Shown: positions 36,002 through 46,374, counted from the stretch's first letter. The stretch: 64,000 bases of DNA from Tupaia tana (GCA_026018925.1 JAKSZU010000013.1:77427791-77491790), one strand, 5' to 3'. The notes: generated from the letters alone by a model not told the origin. Numbers and translations are program-made.

Positions 36002-36240
36002 CCAGATTTTATTTTAAGCAATGGATCCAAATATATGGCCAAGTGATGGGAACTGGATGGGAATGGAGTTAGAGTGGAATTGTGTAGATTTGTTAGAAAA
36101 CCATTGGAATAGGCGCAGAGGTGATGATGATGGTGGAGGGGCAGAGAACTGGATGAGTGCTATAAATACTTAGGAGGTGGAATCGACATGATTTAATGTT
36201 TTCTTCAAAAAAGTAAGAGAGTGCTGGGTTTCTAGGCTTA

Positions 36241-37790
36241 CGAGATTGAATAGATTATGGTATATTTGCTGAGATAAAAATAGGGTGAAGATCAGGAGTT
36301 AACAAGGGCTTTGTCACTATTGTACCTGTTTTGAACAATAACCACCCTGTACTAGGCACCATGTGAGGTAATTCATATTTGGTATCACAGAAGCCCTCTT
36401 ATCTGACGCCGTAAGGACTGGCAGTAGGTTGATTCCCATACTATCACAGCTCAATGAGCTTTTAGAGATTGTATTTATTGTCCTCTATTACAATTTCAAG
36501 TGCTCATTGTTTATTACCTAGGCACAACCCATAGACATGTAAATATCTGAAGCTCTAAGTATTGTTTCCAATTCCAGTCCAACTATTTTTTTTATGTGAC
36601 TCATTGGACAACTCCCACACCAGTTTTCTTCTCTCTGTACTATACCTGCTCCATAGTAACAGGTTTCACAGGTTTATCTGGACATCCTGCCCTTCCCCCT
36701 CCATGGTCAATTTAATGTCCTCTTGATCAGGTCAGGTGGTCATTAGACAAGCATGTTCTCAACTGATATGTGGTGGAAATTCATCTTCATTTTTCCACAA
36801 TCCCAAATTCTCCATCCCATTGAGCATTACAGGTTTATTCCTCCTTGACCTCACTTACCTTCCTAAGGGGCTATAGTAATGTGCCCACTGTAAAAGGGAT
36901 CAGTACCTGAATTTTTACCTTACATTTCAAAACCCTTATCAGAACAAATGATGGCACTATTTCCATCTCCTTATTCTAGACTACCTCCTCTGTTGCTCTG
37001 AGGCCCTTCTGTTATTGATTCCATTTAATAGCAACTAAGAGTATACAGGGTATTTTTGTATATGTTGTCACATTTAATCCACCCAACACCTCTCCCTAGT
37101 TCCTTTCCTCAGACTTGGCCTGTAGTAATCATCTAAATATTCGCTGATTTAGTGAACATTAAAACATTAAAATTGCTTATTTTCTCATGGTGCCTCCAAA
37201 ATGCAAATCCAGATTTGTAGCTTTGACTTTCATTGAACATAACTAATTGTCTATTTGTATCATACTTAATGACTTTTCTAGAGTTTCACTGTACAGCATG
37301 GTTCAGCCTAGATGGAGCCATATTATTGTTTTGTGAATTTTGGTCGTACTTTACATTTGCAAAGTGCATGACGATTATATTTGTTAGTATTTCTGCAAAG
37401 CTTTCAAGTAAGGTATCTCAGCATTACAGATGCCAAGTATAAAAATAAGTGTGCAGTTATCAGGAGGATGCTGATCAAATCCAAACAAAATGTCAATAAA
37501 AAATAACGCACAACATTCAAATGGCATCTTCTCTAGATGCATTTCAGCAGAACTATCAAAATCTCTTTTGTATTATTTGAATTTCCAACCTTTAAAATGA
37601 ACCTTAATTTTCAAGGAAAAAAATGATTATTATATTAGAGCCTACTTTCAATGTTAGGGTTTATGTTACTACTTGAAACTGAAGTCAGAAGTCTAAGTTT
37701 ATGAAGGCATGTTTAAATTAGTACTGTATTGCACACATAACTTATCTACATTCTTAGCCAGATACATTTTCTAAAACTGAGATTAAGGTA
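36241..37790. other. Unique sequence, 1.55 kb
   Basis: No gene. 37070-37150 may hold an L2 remnant (tcctcagacttggcctgtag). Confidence 0.4.
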
Positions 37791-37805
37791 AAAATTAGAT
37801 TCTCG

Positions 37806-37991
37806 GGGGCCGGCAGGTGGTCTGGTGGTTAAGGCATCTGGACTCCCACATGGCTGACCATGGTTCGAGTCCTGGGTCTTATGGCTTGCTTTCTCACTTT
37901 TCTTCTCTCTATATATTTCTCTCTGGTCAACTTCTAAAAAATAAAATAAAAACAATGACAATGAATAAAATTAAATAAAATAAATCATTTA
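37806..37991 (+). mobile_element. tRNA-derived SINE, short subfamily (nested pair)
   Basis: Head ggggccggcaggtggtctgg (G count at the edge uncertain), B box ggttcgagtcc, then tatggcttgctttctcactt, CT tract, tctggtcaacttcta and an A-rich tail. Target aaaattagattctc at 37791-37804 recurs as aaaattagatactc next to it. Confidence 0.93.
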
Positions 37992-38006
37992 AAAAATTAG
38001 ATACTC

Positions 38007-38264
38007 GGGACCAGCAGTTAGCGTAATGGCTATGTTGCTGGACTCCCATGTAGCCGACTGTGATTCGAGTCTCAGACCCGGTGGCTTAAATTCACACTGG
38101 GCACATGTGCTAGCATGCCCAAGATCCTGAGAGGAAAATAGAGAAGAGATTGCAGCATGGCCATCCCCCCTGGGGGATGATTTCTCACTTTCTGTCTCTC
38201 TGTCTCTGTCTGTCTCTCTGGCAAGCATACATGCCCTGTAGCAAAAACCTCTCAAAAAAAAAAA
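38007..38264 (+). mobile_element. tRNA-derived SINE, long subfamily (nested pair)
   Basis: Head gggaccagcagttagcgtaa, B box gattcgagtct, hairpin atcccccctgggggatga, CT tract, gtagcaaaaacctctc. TSD aaaattagatactc at 37993-38006 and 38265-38279: the same target as the preceding short SINE. Confidence 0.93.
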
Positions 38265-38517
38265 AAAAATTAGATACTCTTGTGGCAGAAAATCAGAACC
38301 CTTCAATAAAATATATGTGGGATGACCTCAAAGTGTCTCAAATTTGTCATCTTGAAGATCAAATTTTAATTAATTGGACAAAAATATTCATTTATCATCA
38401 CAGATGTTATATACAGATCAGCACAGTCTAAGAAGCTGTGTTAATGAAAGGGAGTCCTAGTCCATAAAGTAATTAAAAAAAAAAAAGAGCAAACCTGAAT
38501 AATCAGAGTAAAATTGT

Positions 38518-38675
38518 TTGTTTTGTTAGGGATTGTATTTAATTGCATGGAACAGAGACCTGACTACGAAGGCTTAAGCAAACGCAAGTATCTTCCTCTA
38601 GCGTAACCAGAGTGTCGGAGGTGGACACGTGGGTAGGTATGGAGGCTCCACAAGGCATTCAAGACTCAGGTTCTC
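38518..38675 (+). mobile_element. Ancient repeat X, fragment
   Basis: ttgttagggattgtatttaa, ggcttaagcaaacgcaagta, tcctctagcgtaacc, gtaggtatggaggctccaca. It matches the first part of the longer copy at 40905-41330. Family not named. Confidence 0.5.
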
Positions 38676-38683
38676 CCTGTATT

Positions 38684-39302
38684 GTAATCTGAATTGTGTC
38701 CCCCTCCTCCAGAGTCCTATGTTGAAGTTCTAACCCCAGTATCTCAGAATGTGACTGTATTTAGAGACAGAACCTTAAATGAAATAATTAAAGGTCCAGC
38801 AGCAATAAGTTCTGCAGTATGATTCTAGAGACATATGGGAGGCCCTGGGGTTAGATCCCAGGTCAATTTGAACATCCCAAGCACACCCATAATCCTGGCT
38901 AGCTAGAAGGCTGGGAGGAGGACCACAAAGTAGTAAGACTCTGTCGATTGTGTGTCTCTCTTATGAAAAGAAATAAATAAACTTCTAAAGAAATAATTTT
39001 AAATGAAGCATTTAGGGTGGGCCTTAATCCAATCTCACTGTTGTCCTTATAAGAAGAGAAACTTTGGACACTTAGGAAGACATCAGCAGAAAGCACGTAG
39101 AGGAAAGACATAAAGACAAAGGCCACGTGAGGATACAGCGAGAAGATGGCCATCTGTAAGCAACAGAACAAGCCACTGAAGGAACCAAACTTCCCATGCC
39201 TTGATCTTGGACTTTCAGTCTCCAGAACTATGAGAAGATAAATTCTGGTGTTGAAGGCTTCGCACTGTGGTATTTTGTTATGGCAGCCCTAGCAAACTCA
39301 TA
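38684..39302 (+). mobile_element. MaLR LTR (MLT1/MST-like), split by a chimeric SINE
   Basis: LTR order: tgaattgtgtccccctcctc, tgttgaagttctaacccc, tttagagacagaacctt, then (after the SINE) ggtgggccttaatccaatc, tcctcataagaagag-type piece at about 39045, cttgatcttggactttcagt, tctccagaactatgagaag and ggtattttgttatggcag. Confidence 0.85.
38799..38985 (+). mobile_element. Chimeric tRNA-7SL SINE
   Basis: tRNA part with B-box-like gggttagatcccag (38849-38862), then 7SL-like agcacacccataatcctggc, tagaaggctgggaggaggac and the tail aagaaataaataaac. Inserted in the LTR; aaatgaaataatt and aaagaaataattt are the likely TSD. Confidence 0.65.
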
Positions 39303-39558
39303 CACCCTGTCTTTTTTCCTCAACAGACTCCTCATGTGGCCTCTGTTTCATGATTCAAGTGGAGCCCTACTCCAGGCTCCCACCCACCCTTTTGTTTCAG
39401 ACGAGAAGAGAAAAACATTAAGAAGAAAGAGAACAACACAGATATCAGGAAAATAAAACTTTCCAGTAATCCCCCAGCAGAGTTCCATGTAGCTTCAATG
39501 GCCAGAGCAGTTAGAGTCCCCACCCACACCAGCAGCATGGGAGATGGAGAATAATGTG

Positions 39559-39776
39559 TTTCTTTTCTTTTCTTTTCTTTTCTTTTCTTTTCTTTTCTTT
39601 TCTTTTCTTTTCTTTTCTTTTCTTTTCTTTTTTCTTTTCTTTCCTTTCCTTTTCTCCTTTCCTTTCCTTTCCTTTCCTTTCCTTTCCTTTCCTTTCCTTT
39701 CCTTTCCTTTCCTTTCTTTTCTTTTCTTTTCTTTTCTTTTCTTTTCTTTTCTTTTCTTTTCTTTTCTTTTCTTTTA
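39559..39776. repeat. Pentanucleotide tract (TTTTC)n-(CCTTT)n-(TTTTC)n, about 218 bp
   Basis: 39559-39630 is about 14 TTTTC units, 39631-39654 an irregular join, 39655-39714 about 12 CCTTT units, and 39715-39776 about 12 TTTTC units. Pure polypyrimidine on the forward strand (AAAAG/AAAGG on the reverse). Confidence 0.97.
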
Positions 39777-40282
39777 AACTGGATATATTGCCATCCCAAA
39801 CAAAATTAAAGTTCTGGTAATAATGAAGAAAGGGTGGATGGGTATTGGGTAGACTGCTAACAATATCTACCATACCGATTGTTTTAAATGTGACTTATAG
39901 AGACACATGAATAGATGGTGTAAGAAGGCATATGCCAGTTGGTAACAAGAACCATTGGAGGAAAAGCATCGATGCTACAGAGGTTTCATGGAGGTCATGA
40001 CCCTTCATTCAGTGTGGGCTAATAGGAAAGCCAAGGGCTCAGATCCTACAGTCCGGGCTTCAGGTACTGCTTCTTCCTTTTTCTTTGAACAATTCTCTTC
40101 ATGTTTTTCTTCATCTATTTACTTCTGTGGAAAATGGTGATAAAAAGATTTTTCCTGTGTTCTTTTTCAAGGTGTTATAAGATTTAAAGGTGGAATCATG
40201 TATATAAAGGGCCTTGTATAATGGTGATGAAGTGGATAAATGTTAGGTAGGGTGTATTTAAATTTCTCCCATGTGTGCATCA
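39777..40282. other. Unique sequence
   Basis: No gene or repeat recognised. Confidence 0.4.
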
Positions 40283-40540
40283 GGAGCTACATCCAAAAAC
40301 ATTCATTTCAGCATTATTTGTCAAATTAAACAACTAAAAATTATAGCCAAAATTTGGGGGAAAAGGACTAAATCTATTGAAGAATAGATTAATTTTAGTT
40401 TATTCATATAGTGTGAAGTATTTTACAACAGTTAAAATAAGTACATTTGACAAAGCCAGGTGTTAGGTACTAAGGCATTTGCTATGATACTATTTCACTT
40501 TTCCATATGATTGAAATATTTCATAATTTTATAAACTAGT
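40283..40540 (+). mobile_element. Old L1 3' fragment
   Basis: Sense L1 phrases, strongly decayed: ttcatttcagcattatttgt, attgaagaatagattaattt, tgtgaagtattttacaacag. Family level only. Confidence 0.45.
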
Positions 40541-40555
40541 GAAAAGAAAAAGCTT

Positions 40556-40715
40556 TGGGCAATGTTGCTCAATATTTGGTTTGCAGACCACCTACATCAA
40601 AATCTCTCAGATATGTGTTAAAATGCAGATTCCTGGGGGCCCTCCTGGCCTAGTACAAACAACTTCAGTCTGTATTTCAAACAGGGCCATCAGGTACTTC
40701 CTAGAGGACCGCAGG
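40556..40715 (+). mobile_element. MER5A-like hAT element
   Basis: tttgcagaccacctacatca, atgtgttaaaatgcagattc, ctgggggccctcctggcc, then tcaggtacttcctag: the MER5A order in sense form. Confidence 0.6.
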
Positions 40716-40904
40716 CAGAGAATTTAGAAGAAAATTAGTGGAATTTAGTGGGAAATTAAAAATGAGAAGACTTGTGGGCCGGGGAAGTGACTCACATGGA
40801 GCCTGGAGGAGAGCTGAAACGGTCATTGTACTCAGAGGCTCGGGGGGAACACACAGGCTGCCGCCACTGACAAAGACATGGAGGACGTTCCCTGGTGAGC
40901 GACC

Positions 40905-41330
40905 TATTAGTTAGGGTTAAACTGTGAGGAATGAAGACCCTCAAATGTCAATGGTTTAAACAAAAATACCTGTATTTTCCTCTCATGTGAAGTCTGGAGG
41001 TGGCCAAGTGTGTTCCACACTGTGGTTCTGCATGTCACATCCACTTGACGGCCTCAGACAGTCTTATAGCTCAGCCATTGTGACAGCATTGCAACTGACA
41101 GAAGGAAAGGGACAGTAAAGGGTCTATTGCCGCCTTTTAAGGAGACTTCCAGAAGGTATCACAAACCTCTCCTGCTACAGCAGAATATAGTCACATGGCC
41201 ATAGCTAACTAGAAGGGGGACTAAGACATTGTCTTTATTCTAGGTGGCCAATCCAGCTAAAGAAACAGGTAGAATTGGGAATCAGGTACTAGCTTCTGTT
41301 GGACATTGCCAACAGGTTAAGAGCCTACTA
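40905..41330 (+). mobile_element. Ancient repeat X
   Basis: ttagggttaaactgtgagga, gtctggaggtggcc, ccttttaaggagacttccag, tagtcacatggccatagcta, gactaagacattgtctttat. The same family as 38518-38675. I know the text as a mammal-wide repeat but cannot name it. Confidence 0.55.
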
Positions 41331-41394
41331 AAGCTCTTCTGAAAAGACTCAGGAAACTGCTAAAAAGACAATAGGATCAAGTGACGCTGGTCAG

Positions 41395-41470
41395 GTGGTT
41401 TCTGATAGAGCAGGTAGTCCATGGCCAGCAGCATTGACATTACCTGGGAGCTGATTACAAAGCAAGTCAG
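41395..41470 (+). mobile_element. MER5A-like hAT element, left half
   Basis: aggtagtccatggccagcag and gacattacctgggagctgat are MER5A-like. The other half continues after two SINEs at about 41858-41915 (caggccctgctacatcagaa, cttaacaagttccccag). Confidence 0.65.
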
Positions 41471-41597
41471 GGCCAGCAGGTGGTGTGGTGGTGAAGGTAC
41501 TGGAGTTCCACATGGTTGACTATGGTTTGAGTCCCAGACCCAACAGCTTGAAAATCACAACAGATAGATAAAGATGATAGACAGATATAGCTAGATG

Positions 41598-41641
<44 letters not shown>

Positions 41642-41688
41642 GATAGATAGATAGATAGATAGATGATAGATAAAAAAAAAAAAAAAAG
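41471..41688 (+). mobile_element. tRNA-derived SINE with GATA tail
   Basis: Head gggccagcaggtggtgtggt, B box ggtttgagtcc, cccaacagcttgaaaatcac, then a (GATA)n tract (41561-41672) where the body should continue, and an A-run. Confidence 0.8.
41561..41672. repeat. (GATA)n tract
   Basis: A GATA repeat with a few interruptions (gatgatag, tagctagatgag), grown inside the SINE. Confidence 0.95.
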
Positions 41689-41693
41689 GTCCA

Positions 41694-41848
41694 GAGCCAG
41701 TAGGTAGTATGGTGGTTAAGATGCTGGTACTCTCACATGGGCAACCATGGTTTGAGTCCTGAAGCTGGTGGCTTGCTTTCTCACTTTCCTTCTCTCTACC
41801 ATGCTCTAGCAAATTTTTAATAAATAATAATAAATAAAACAAATAAAC
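41694..41848 (+). mobile_element. tRNA-derived SINE, short subfamily
   Basis: Head gagccagtaggtagtatggt, B box ggtttgagtcc, ggtggcttgctttctcactt, short CT tract, then an AAT-rich tail. Lies end to end with the previous SINE. Confidence 0.85.
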
Positions 41849-42224
41849 AATATTTTTAAAGGCCCAGGCCCTGCTACATCAGAAGCTGGTTCTTAACAAG
41901 TTCCCCAGCCTGGGGCTAGATCTCAGAAGAGAAAAAGGTTAAATACTAGAGTAATTTGTAGCACAAATTAGGATGTTCTAGGTGACGTGTTCTAGGTAAG
42001 GTGGTGGATGGGCTACTGTGTGCTGGTAAGTTAGCTCCCTATGGAAGCAAATGCTGAGGCAGATCAGAGAGCCGAATGTTCAGACCTGAATTAAAAACAT
42101 GAGTAGAAGTAGCCAGCTAAGAACAAGGAACAAGAGGAGAAAGAGGCACCTCAGAAACTTGGAAAGGACATTGCTCTGAAAACAAACTTGAAAAGCGTGC
42201 CAGTGAAATAGAGTCAACTATCCT

Positions 42225-42350
42225 GTATTGTGGACCAAGCAACCCTTCATCTTCACAACATTCCACAGGTGGCAGGAATGATGATGCCCATTTCAAGTTG
42301 AAACTGGACTTCAGAGATATTGACTTGTCAACATCAATTGCTAAGAACTG
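42225..42350 (-). mobile_element. MIR fragment
   Basis: Antisense core: cttcacaacattccacaggt, gatgatgcccatttcaagtt, gaaactggacttcagagata. Diverged. Confidence 0.5.
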
Positions 42351-42622
42351 ACAGGGCTCACAATAATACTTTGTAGAAATCTGATCAGTTTCCAAAGCAC
42401 TATTATATTCATTACCAAATTTAATCCTCACAATTACTCAGTAAAGTAAACAGAAAGTGGTTGTTATTGTACTTTTGCAAGTAAGATATTCCAAGACTTT
42501 TGACTTAGTACGATTTCCCCCCATTTTTATTTACTGATTTCCTCACACAGGATGACAATGAAAAAAATGGGAATGCAAGGTTCCTCAGACCTGAATTTAA
42601 CTATTTATAGGCATCCAGTCCA

Positions 42623-42878
42623 GGAACCAGCAGATGACATAGCAGTTATGTTGCTGGACTCCCACATGGCCAACTGTAGCTCGAGTCCCGGACCCGGTGG
42701 CTTCAAACTCTCACGCTGGGCATGTGTGCATGTATCCTCAAGATCCCAAGAGAAAAATGGAGGACAAGGGATTGTGGCATGACCATCTCCCCTGGGGGAA
42801 GGGTGATTTGTCACTTTCCCTCTCACTGTCTCTGTCTCTCTGGCAAGTGCATATGGCCTAAGCCAAACACCTCTAAAA

Positions 42879-42917
<39 letters not shown>
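42623..42917 (+). mobile_element. tRNA-derived SINE, long subfamily, with (AAAT)n tail
   Basis: Head ggaaccagcagatgacatag, B box agctcgagtcc, hairpin clipped to ctcccctgggggaaggg, CT tract, gccaaacacctctaaaata and a tail of about ten AAAT units (42874-42917). Confidence 0.92.
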
Positions 42918-42918
<1 letters not shown>

Positions 42919-43104
42919 GGGACAAGCATATAGTAGGCCCTCCAATGATTACTGATGTAGCTACTATTATAATTATAATTGGTTTTATTCAAGAAAGCAT
43001 ATTTATAAAAGTAATTTATTAGAGTAAGGAGAACAGAAGTCAAATATAGAAGAAAAATTTGAGTGAAGATATTACGTCAGCAACAAAGGGAGAAACTCTC
43101 AATA

Positions 43105-43333
43105 ATGCTTCAGAACCTGAACTTTGGAGTCAGATAAGCTAAATCCACATGCCAGTCCTGCTATTTATTAGAAATAGATGTTGGGCAAAACAGTTAACAT
43201 CACTTCACGTCTACTTTCTCATCTTCAAGGCTGATAGTTCACTGGATAATATTATGAGGATATGAGATAAAGTTCATAAGATGCTAGCCCAATACTCAGA
43301 ATGAATCAAATATTCAATAATTATAGCTATTAT
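43105..43333 (+). mobile_element. MIR, interrupted at its 3' end
   Basis: cctgaactttggagtcagat, ccagtcctgctatttattag, gggcaaaacagttaacatca, tactttctcatcttcaaggc, tattatgaggatatgagata. A SINE has landed at its end. Confidence 0.75.
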
Positions 43334-43593
43334 AGGGAACCAGCAGTTAGCGTAATGGCTATGTCGCTGGACTCCTACGTAGTCGACCGCGGTTCGCATC
43401 CCAGACCCGGTGGCTTAAAACTCACGCCGGGTGCGTGTGTGTGTGTGTGCCCAAGATCCCAAGAGGAGAATGGAGGAGAAGGGATTGCGGCGTGACCATC
43501 CCCCCTGGGGGGTGATTTCTCGCTTTCTGTCTCTATGTCTCTCTCTGTCTGTCTGGCGAGCGCACGCGCCCTACAGCAAAAACCTCTCAAAAA
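43334..43593 (+). mobile_element. tRNA-derived SINE, youngest-looking copy
   Basis: CpG-rich, near consensus: gaccgcggttcgcatccc, cgccgggtgcgtgtgtg, cccccctggggggtgatttc, tggcgagcgcacgcgcccta. Only a very short A-tail. Perfect TSD aattatagctattat at 43319-43333 and 43594-43608. Confidence 0.95.
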
Positions 43594-43678
43594 ATTATAG
43601 CTATTATTAAATATGATAGTGGATGGAAGAATTGAGTTAGTGGAAGCCAATACAACAGCAGTTTGAGATAAAAGAACT

Positions 43679-43941
43679 GGGCAAACTCTATAGCCTAGGG
43701 GTTAAGAGAGTCAGGTACCACATGGCAAACCACGGTTCAAATCCAGCCCTGACAGCTTGAAGGACATACCAGGCTTGCATGTGTGTGCCCAAGATTCTGA
43801 GGGGATGGAAAAAAGGGAAGGGATTGTAGCATGATCACCCATCAGGTGGTGCTTTCTCCCTCTCCCTCTCCCTTCATCGCTCTGTCTCTCTAATGAGCAT
43901 ACTTGCCCTCTGGAAATCAGAAAAAAAGTGGGGGGGGGGGG
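43679..43941 (+). mobile_element. tRNA-derived SINE, older long subfamily
   Basis: Head with aggggttaagagagtcaggt, B box ggttcaaatccag, gtgtgtgcccaagattctga, CT tract, ccctctggaaatcag. It ends in an A-run and a run of 10-11 G. TSD taaaagaact/c at 43669-43678 and 43942-43951. Confidence 0.88.
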
Positions 43942-43951
43942 TAAAAGAACC

Positions 43952-44934
43952 TCTATTAACTACTTTGAGTGTTTGTCAGTTTATAAATTTTATTATCAAC
44001 TTTAAATTCAAAAGGCTAATCCCTCTTCCTCAGGCCTACAATCTCTACACTCTGATTATAATTACCTTGCTTTTGATAATATTGCGTTCATGACTGATGT
44101 TTTTAAGTGGTGGGTTTTTTAATTCTTACAGTTCTCATAAATGTATCTGGTAACTCTGAATCTGGTAAATAAGTACAGAACAAATAGTCATAGCTCTGGC
44201 CTTTAATGTTTATGGAGTGAAAGAGATCAAAGGGGAAATCCGATGAACTCATTGTCTCATTTATGAGAAGCTTTGGCACAATTTATGAAGGTGACAGATA
44301 TTCTGCTTCCTAGAACCTTTTTGTTCCACCCAGAAAAATCTATATTTGTCTTTAGTATATTGATTTCTTGTTATAGAGCGGGAATGGCTATTAAATATCT
44401 TTATTCGGGAGCTTAGGGGTGCCAGAATGGGAGAGGAGAAATGCATCAGTAGTTAAAGGAGAGTTGATGGAGTGAGTGGAGGAGGGCCCAAGAAAAGGTA
44501 ATCTGTATCCGGGAAGTTATTTACAATTTGACTGAAGGGCTGGGAAACTTGCTAGAGGAAGAAAAGGGTGAGCAAATGAATAAGACATCCCATCATGGGT
44601 AAACACTTTGATGGATGAGGAAGAGACTTTAATAGATGAGAAGGCACTTTCCCCAGTGGCCAGTTGGCTCATGTCATCTCTCTTTTTCAGATTGAAGCAC
44701 AGTGCAAAGATCCAGTGTAGCAAATTACAGAATTTATGAGAGTGCACAAGCTGATGCAAACTAATAACAAATTGAAATGTTCTTTCATGTTTTGATGAGG
44801 GGAGGCAGATTTCTCTTTGGGGGCAGGGCTAGATTTTCACTACCAAAATGTAGCTGTGAATAGACTGGACTGCTTATGAACAATGTCCTGATCACTATTT
44901 TTTTCAAGACTACAAATAACATTTTTACAATGTT
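43952..44934. other. Unique sequence
   Basis: No gene or repeat recognised. Confidence 0.4.
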
Positions 44935-45060
44935 TTTGTGGTTTCCAAGCACACTCACTTGCATTGTCTCATTTTATCTTATTAATAACTCTGTGAGGTA
45001 GGTGTTATTACCCTCACTGTACACTTGAGAAAACTGAGGCCTAGAGAATTTCTTTAACTT
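44935..45060 (-). mobile_element. MIR, interrupted
   Basis: Antisense: ataactctgtgaggtaggtg, ttattaccctcactgtacac, gaaaactgaggcctagagaa. A SINE cuts it at 45061. Confidence 0.75.
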
Positions 45061-45318
45061 TTTTTTGAGAGATTTTTGTTAGAGGGCACATGCTCTCACC
45101 AGAGAGAGAGAGAGACAGACAGAGACACAAAAAGTGAGAAATCACCCCCCAGTGGGGATGGCCATGCCACAAGCCCTTCTCCTCTATTCTCCTCTCAGGA
45201 TCTGGGGCACTCATACACATACGCCTGTGTGAGTTTCAAACCACTGGGTCCAGGACTTGAACTACGGTTAATCACATGAAAGTCCAGCACCTTAATCACT
45301 CTGCCACCCACTGACCCA
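45061..45318 (-). mobile_element. tRNA-derived SINE, long subfamily
   Basis: ttttttgagagatttttgtt, GA tract, accccccagtggggatgg, and a head of the older form ending ccttaatcactctgccaccc, cactgaccc. It mixes a young-like body with an old-like head. Confidence 0.88.
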
Positions 45319-45471
45319 AGTTTTTTATAAATAGTTGTACATGTTTATACAGTAGAGTGTGATTTTTCACAGATATACAATGTGTAATAATCAAATCGGA
45401 GAATTAAACATATCTATCATCTCAACGTGTCATGACTTTTATGTTATGAACATTTGAAATCTTTTGTTTTA

Positions 45472-45542
45472 TTAGGTTGTCAGAGAAATCATGATGTATT
45501 TTTTCTATGCAAAAATGCATCGTGACCTTTCCAACAACCCAA
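45472..45542. mobile_element. Mariner-type MITE, 71 bp
   Basis: Left end ttaggttgtcagagaaatca, right end complemented ttgggttgttggaaaggtca. Left flank is TA (45470-45471), right flank CA, probably a mutated TA. Confidence 0.82.
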
Positions 45543-45710
45543 CAATTATTTCGAAATATACATTAAATTGTTATTAACCTCTGATCTGGGGGAACCTCTT
45601 CTATCACCACTGGTCAATGAGCTTAGAATTGTGCCTATATCCAGAGTGGAAAGAGTGGACTTGTTTCAGTTTGCTAATGCAAAGTAATGCCAATTACGGG
45701 ACCATGGTAA

Positions 45711-45820
45711 CTGTTAGTTAGACTACAGATCTGCCTATGTTTGAATTCTGGCTGTACCACTTGCTTACTGAGGTACCTTTTCTGTGACTTGGTGCATGCA
45801 TCTTTAAAATACAGTAATAT
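45711..45820 (+). mobile_element. MIR 5' part, interrupted
   Basis: tgttagttagactacagatc, ttgaattctggctgtaccac, tctgtgacttggtgcatgc; cut by the SINE at 45821. Confidence 0.6.
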
Positions 45821-46085
45821 GGGACCAGCAGTTAGCGTAATGGCTATGTCGCTGAACTCCCACGTAGTCGACCACGGTTCACGTCCTGGACCCGGTGGCT
45901 TACAAAACTCACGCCAGGCATGTGTGCATGTGTGCCCAAAATCCTGAAAGGAGAATGGAAGAGAAGGGATTGCGGCGTGGCCATCTCCCCTGGGGGGTGA
46001 TTTCTCGCTTTCTGTCTCTCTGTCTCTGTCTGTCTGGTGAGCGCACGCACCCTATAGCAAAAAATAAATAAATAAATAAAATAAA
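45821..46085 (+). mobile_element. tRNA-derived SINE, long young subfamily
   Basis: Head gggaccagcagttagcgtaa, B-box region ggttcacgtcctgg, ctcccctggggggtgatt, ctatagcaaaaaataaataa tail. TSD acagtaata at 45811-45819 and 46086-46094. Confidence 0.93.
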
Positions 46086-46098
46086 ACAGTAATAATAA

Positions 46099-46330
46099 GG
46101 CCAGCAAGCAGTGTGCAGGTTAAAGGCATGGTGTGAGTCCCAGATGCAGCAGCTTGAAAATCACAGTGGGCACATGTGTTTGTGGGCCAAAAATCCTAAC
46201 AGGAAAATGGAGGAGAAGGGATTGCTGGGTGGCCATCTCCCCTTGAGAGTGATTTCTCACTTTCTCTCTCTCTCTGTCTCTCTCTGGTGAGTATATAATA
46301 TGCCCTATCACAAACTAAAAATAAAAAAGT
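46099..46330 (+). mobile_element. tRNA-derived SINE, head deleted internally
   Basis: Starts ggccagcaagcagtgtgcag, but about 20 bp between the A box and B box are missing (ttaaaggcatggtgtgagtc). Body: aaatggaggagaagggattg, hairpin replaced by ctccccttgagagtg, CT tract, atgccctatcacaaac. Confidence 0.85.
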
Positions 46331-46371
46331 AACAAAAATACATACAAATTTATAATAAGGATTGAAAACAC

Positions 46372-46374
<3 letters not shown>

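Larger units (their letters stand above)
34990..36240 (+). mobile_element. Ancient mammalian interspersed repeat, family uncertain
   Basis: 34990-35480 follows a recurrent mammalian repeat text: actgtttggccttttgctag, aacagtgagaaaaacagaac, tagtccctgcccttatgtta, agaaaggcttttcc, gcaaagtatttcaggcaagc. 36010-36240 may be its continuation (ggtgatgatgatggtggagg). Two SINEs sit between. I cannot name the family. Confidence 0.45.

Noticed and set aside
39332..39873. Long Lys/Glu/Arg-rich and Phe/Leu/Ser-rich ORFs (up to 155 codons)
   Set aside because: They are translations of the pentanucleotide repeat, not proteins.
40778..40890. GC-rich patch around 40780-40880 as a possible exon
   Set aside because: No consistent splice sites, and the frame closes quickly. 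Too weak to report as coding.
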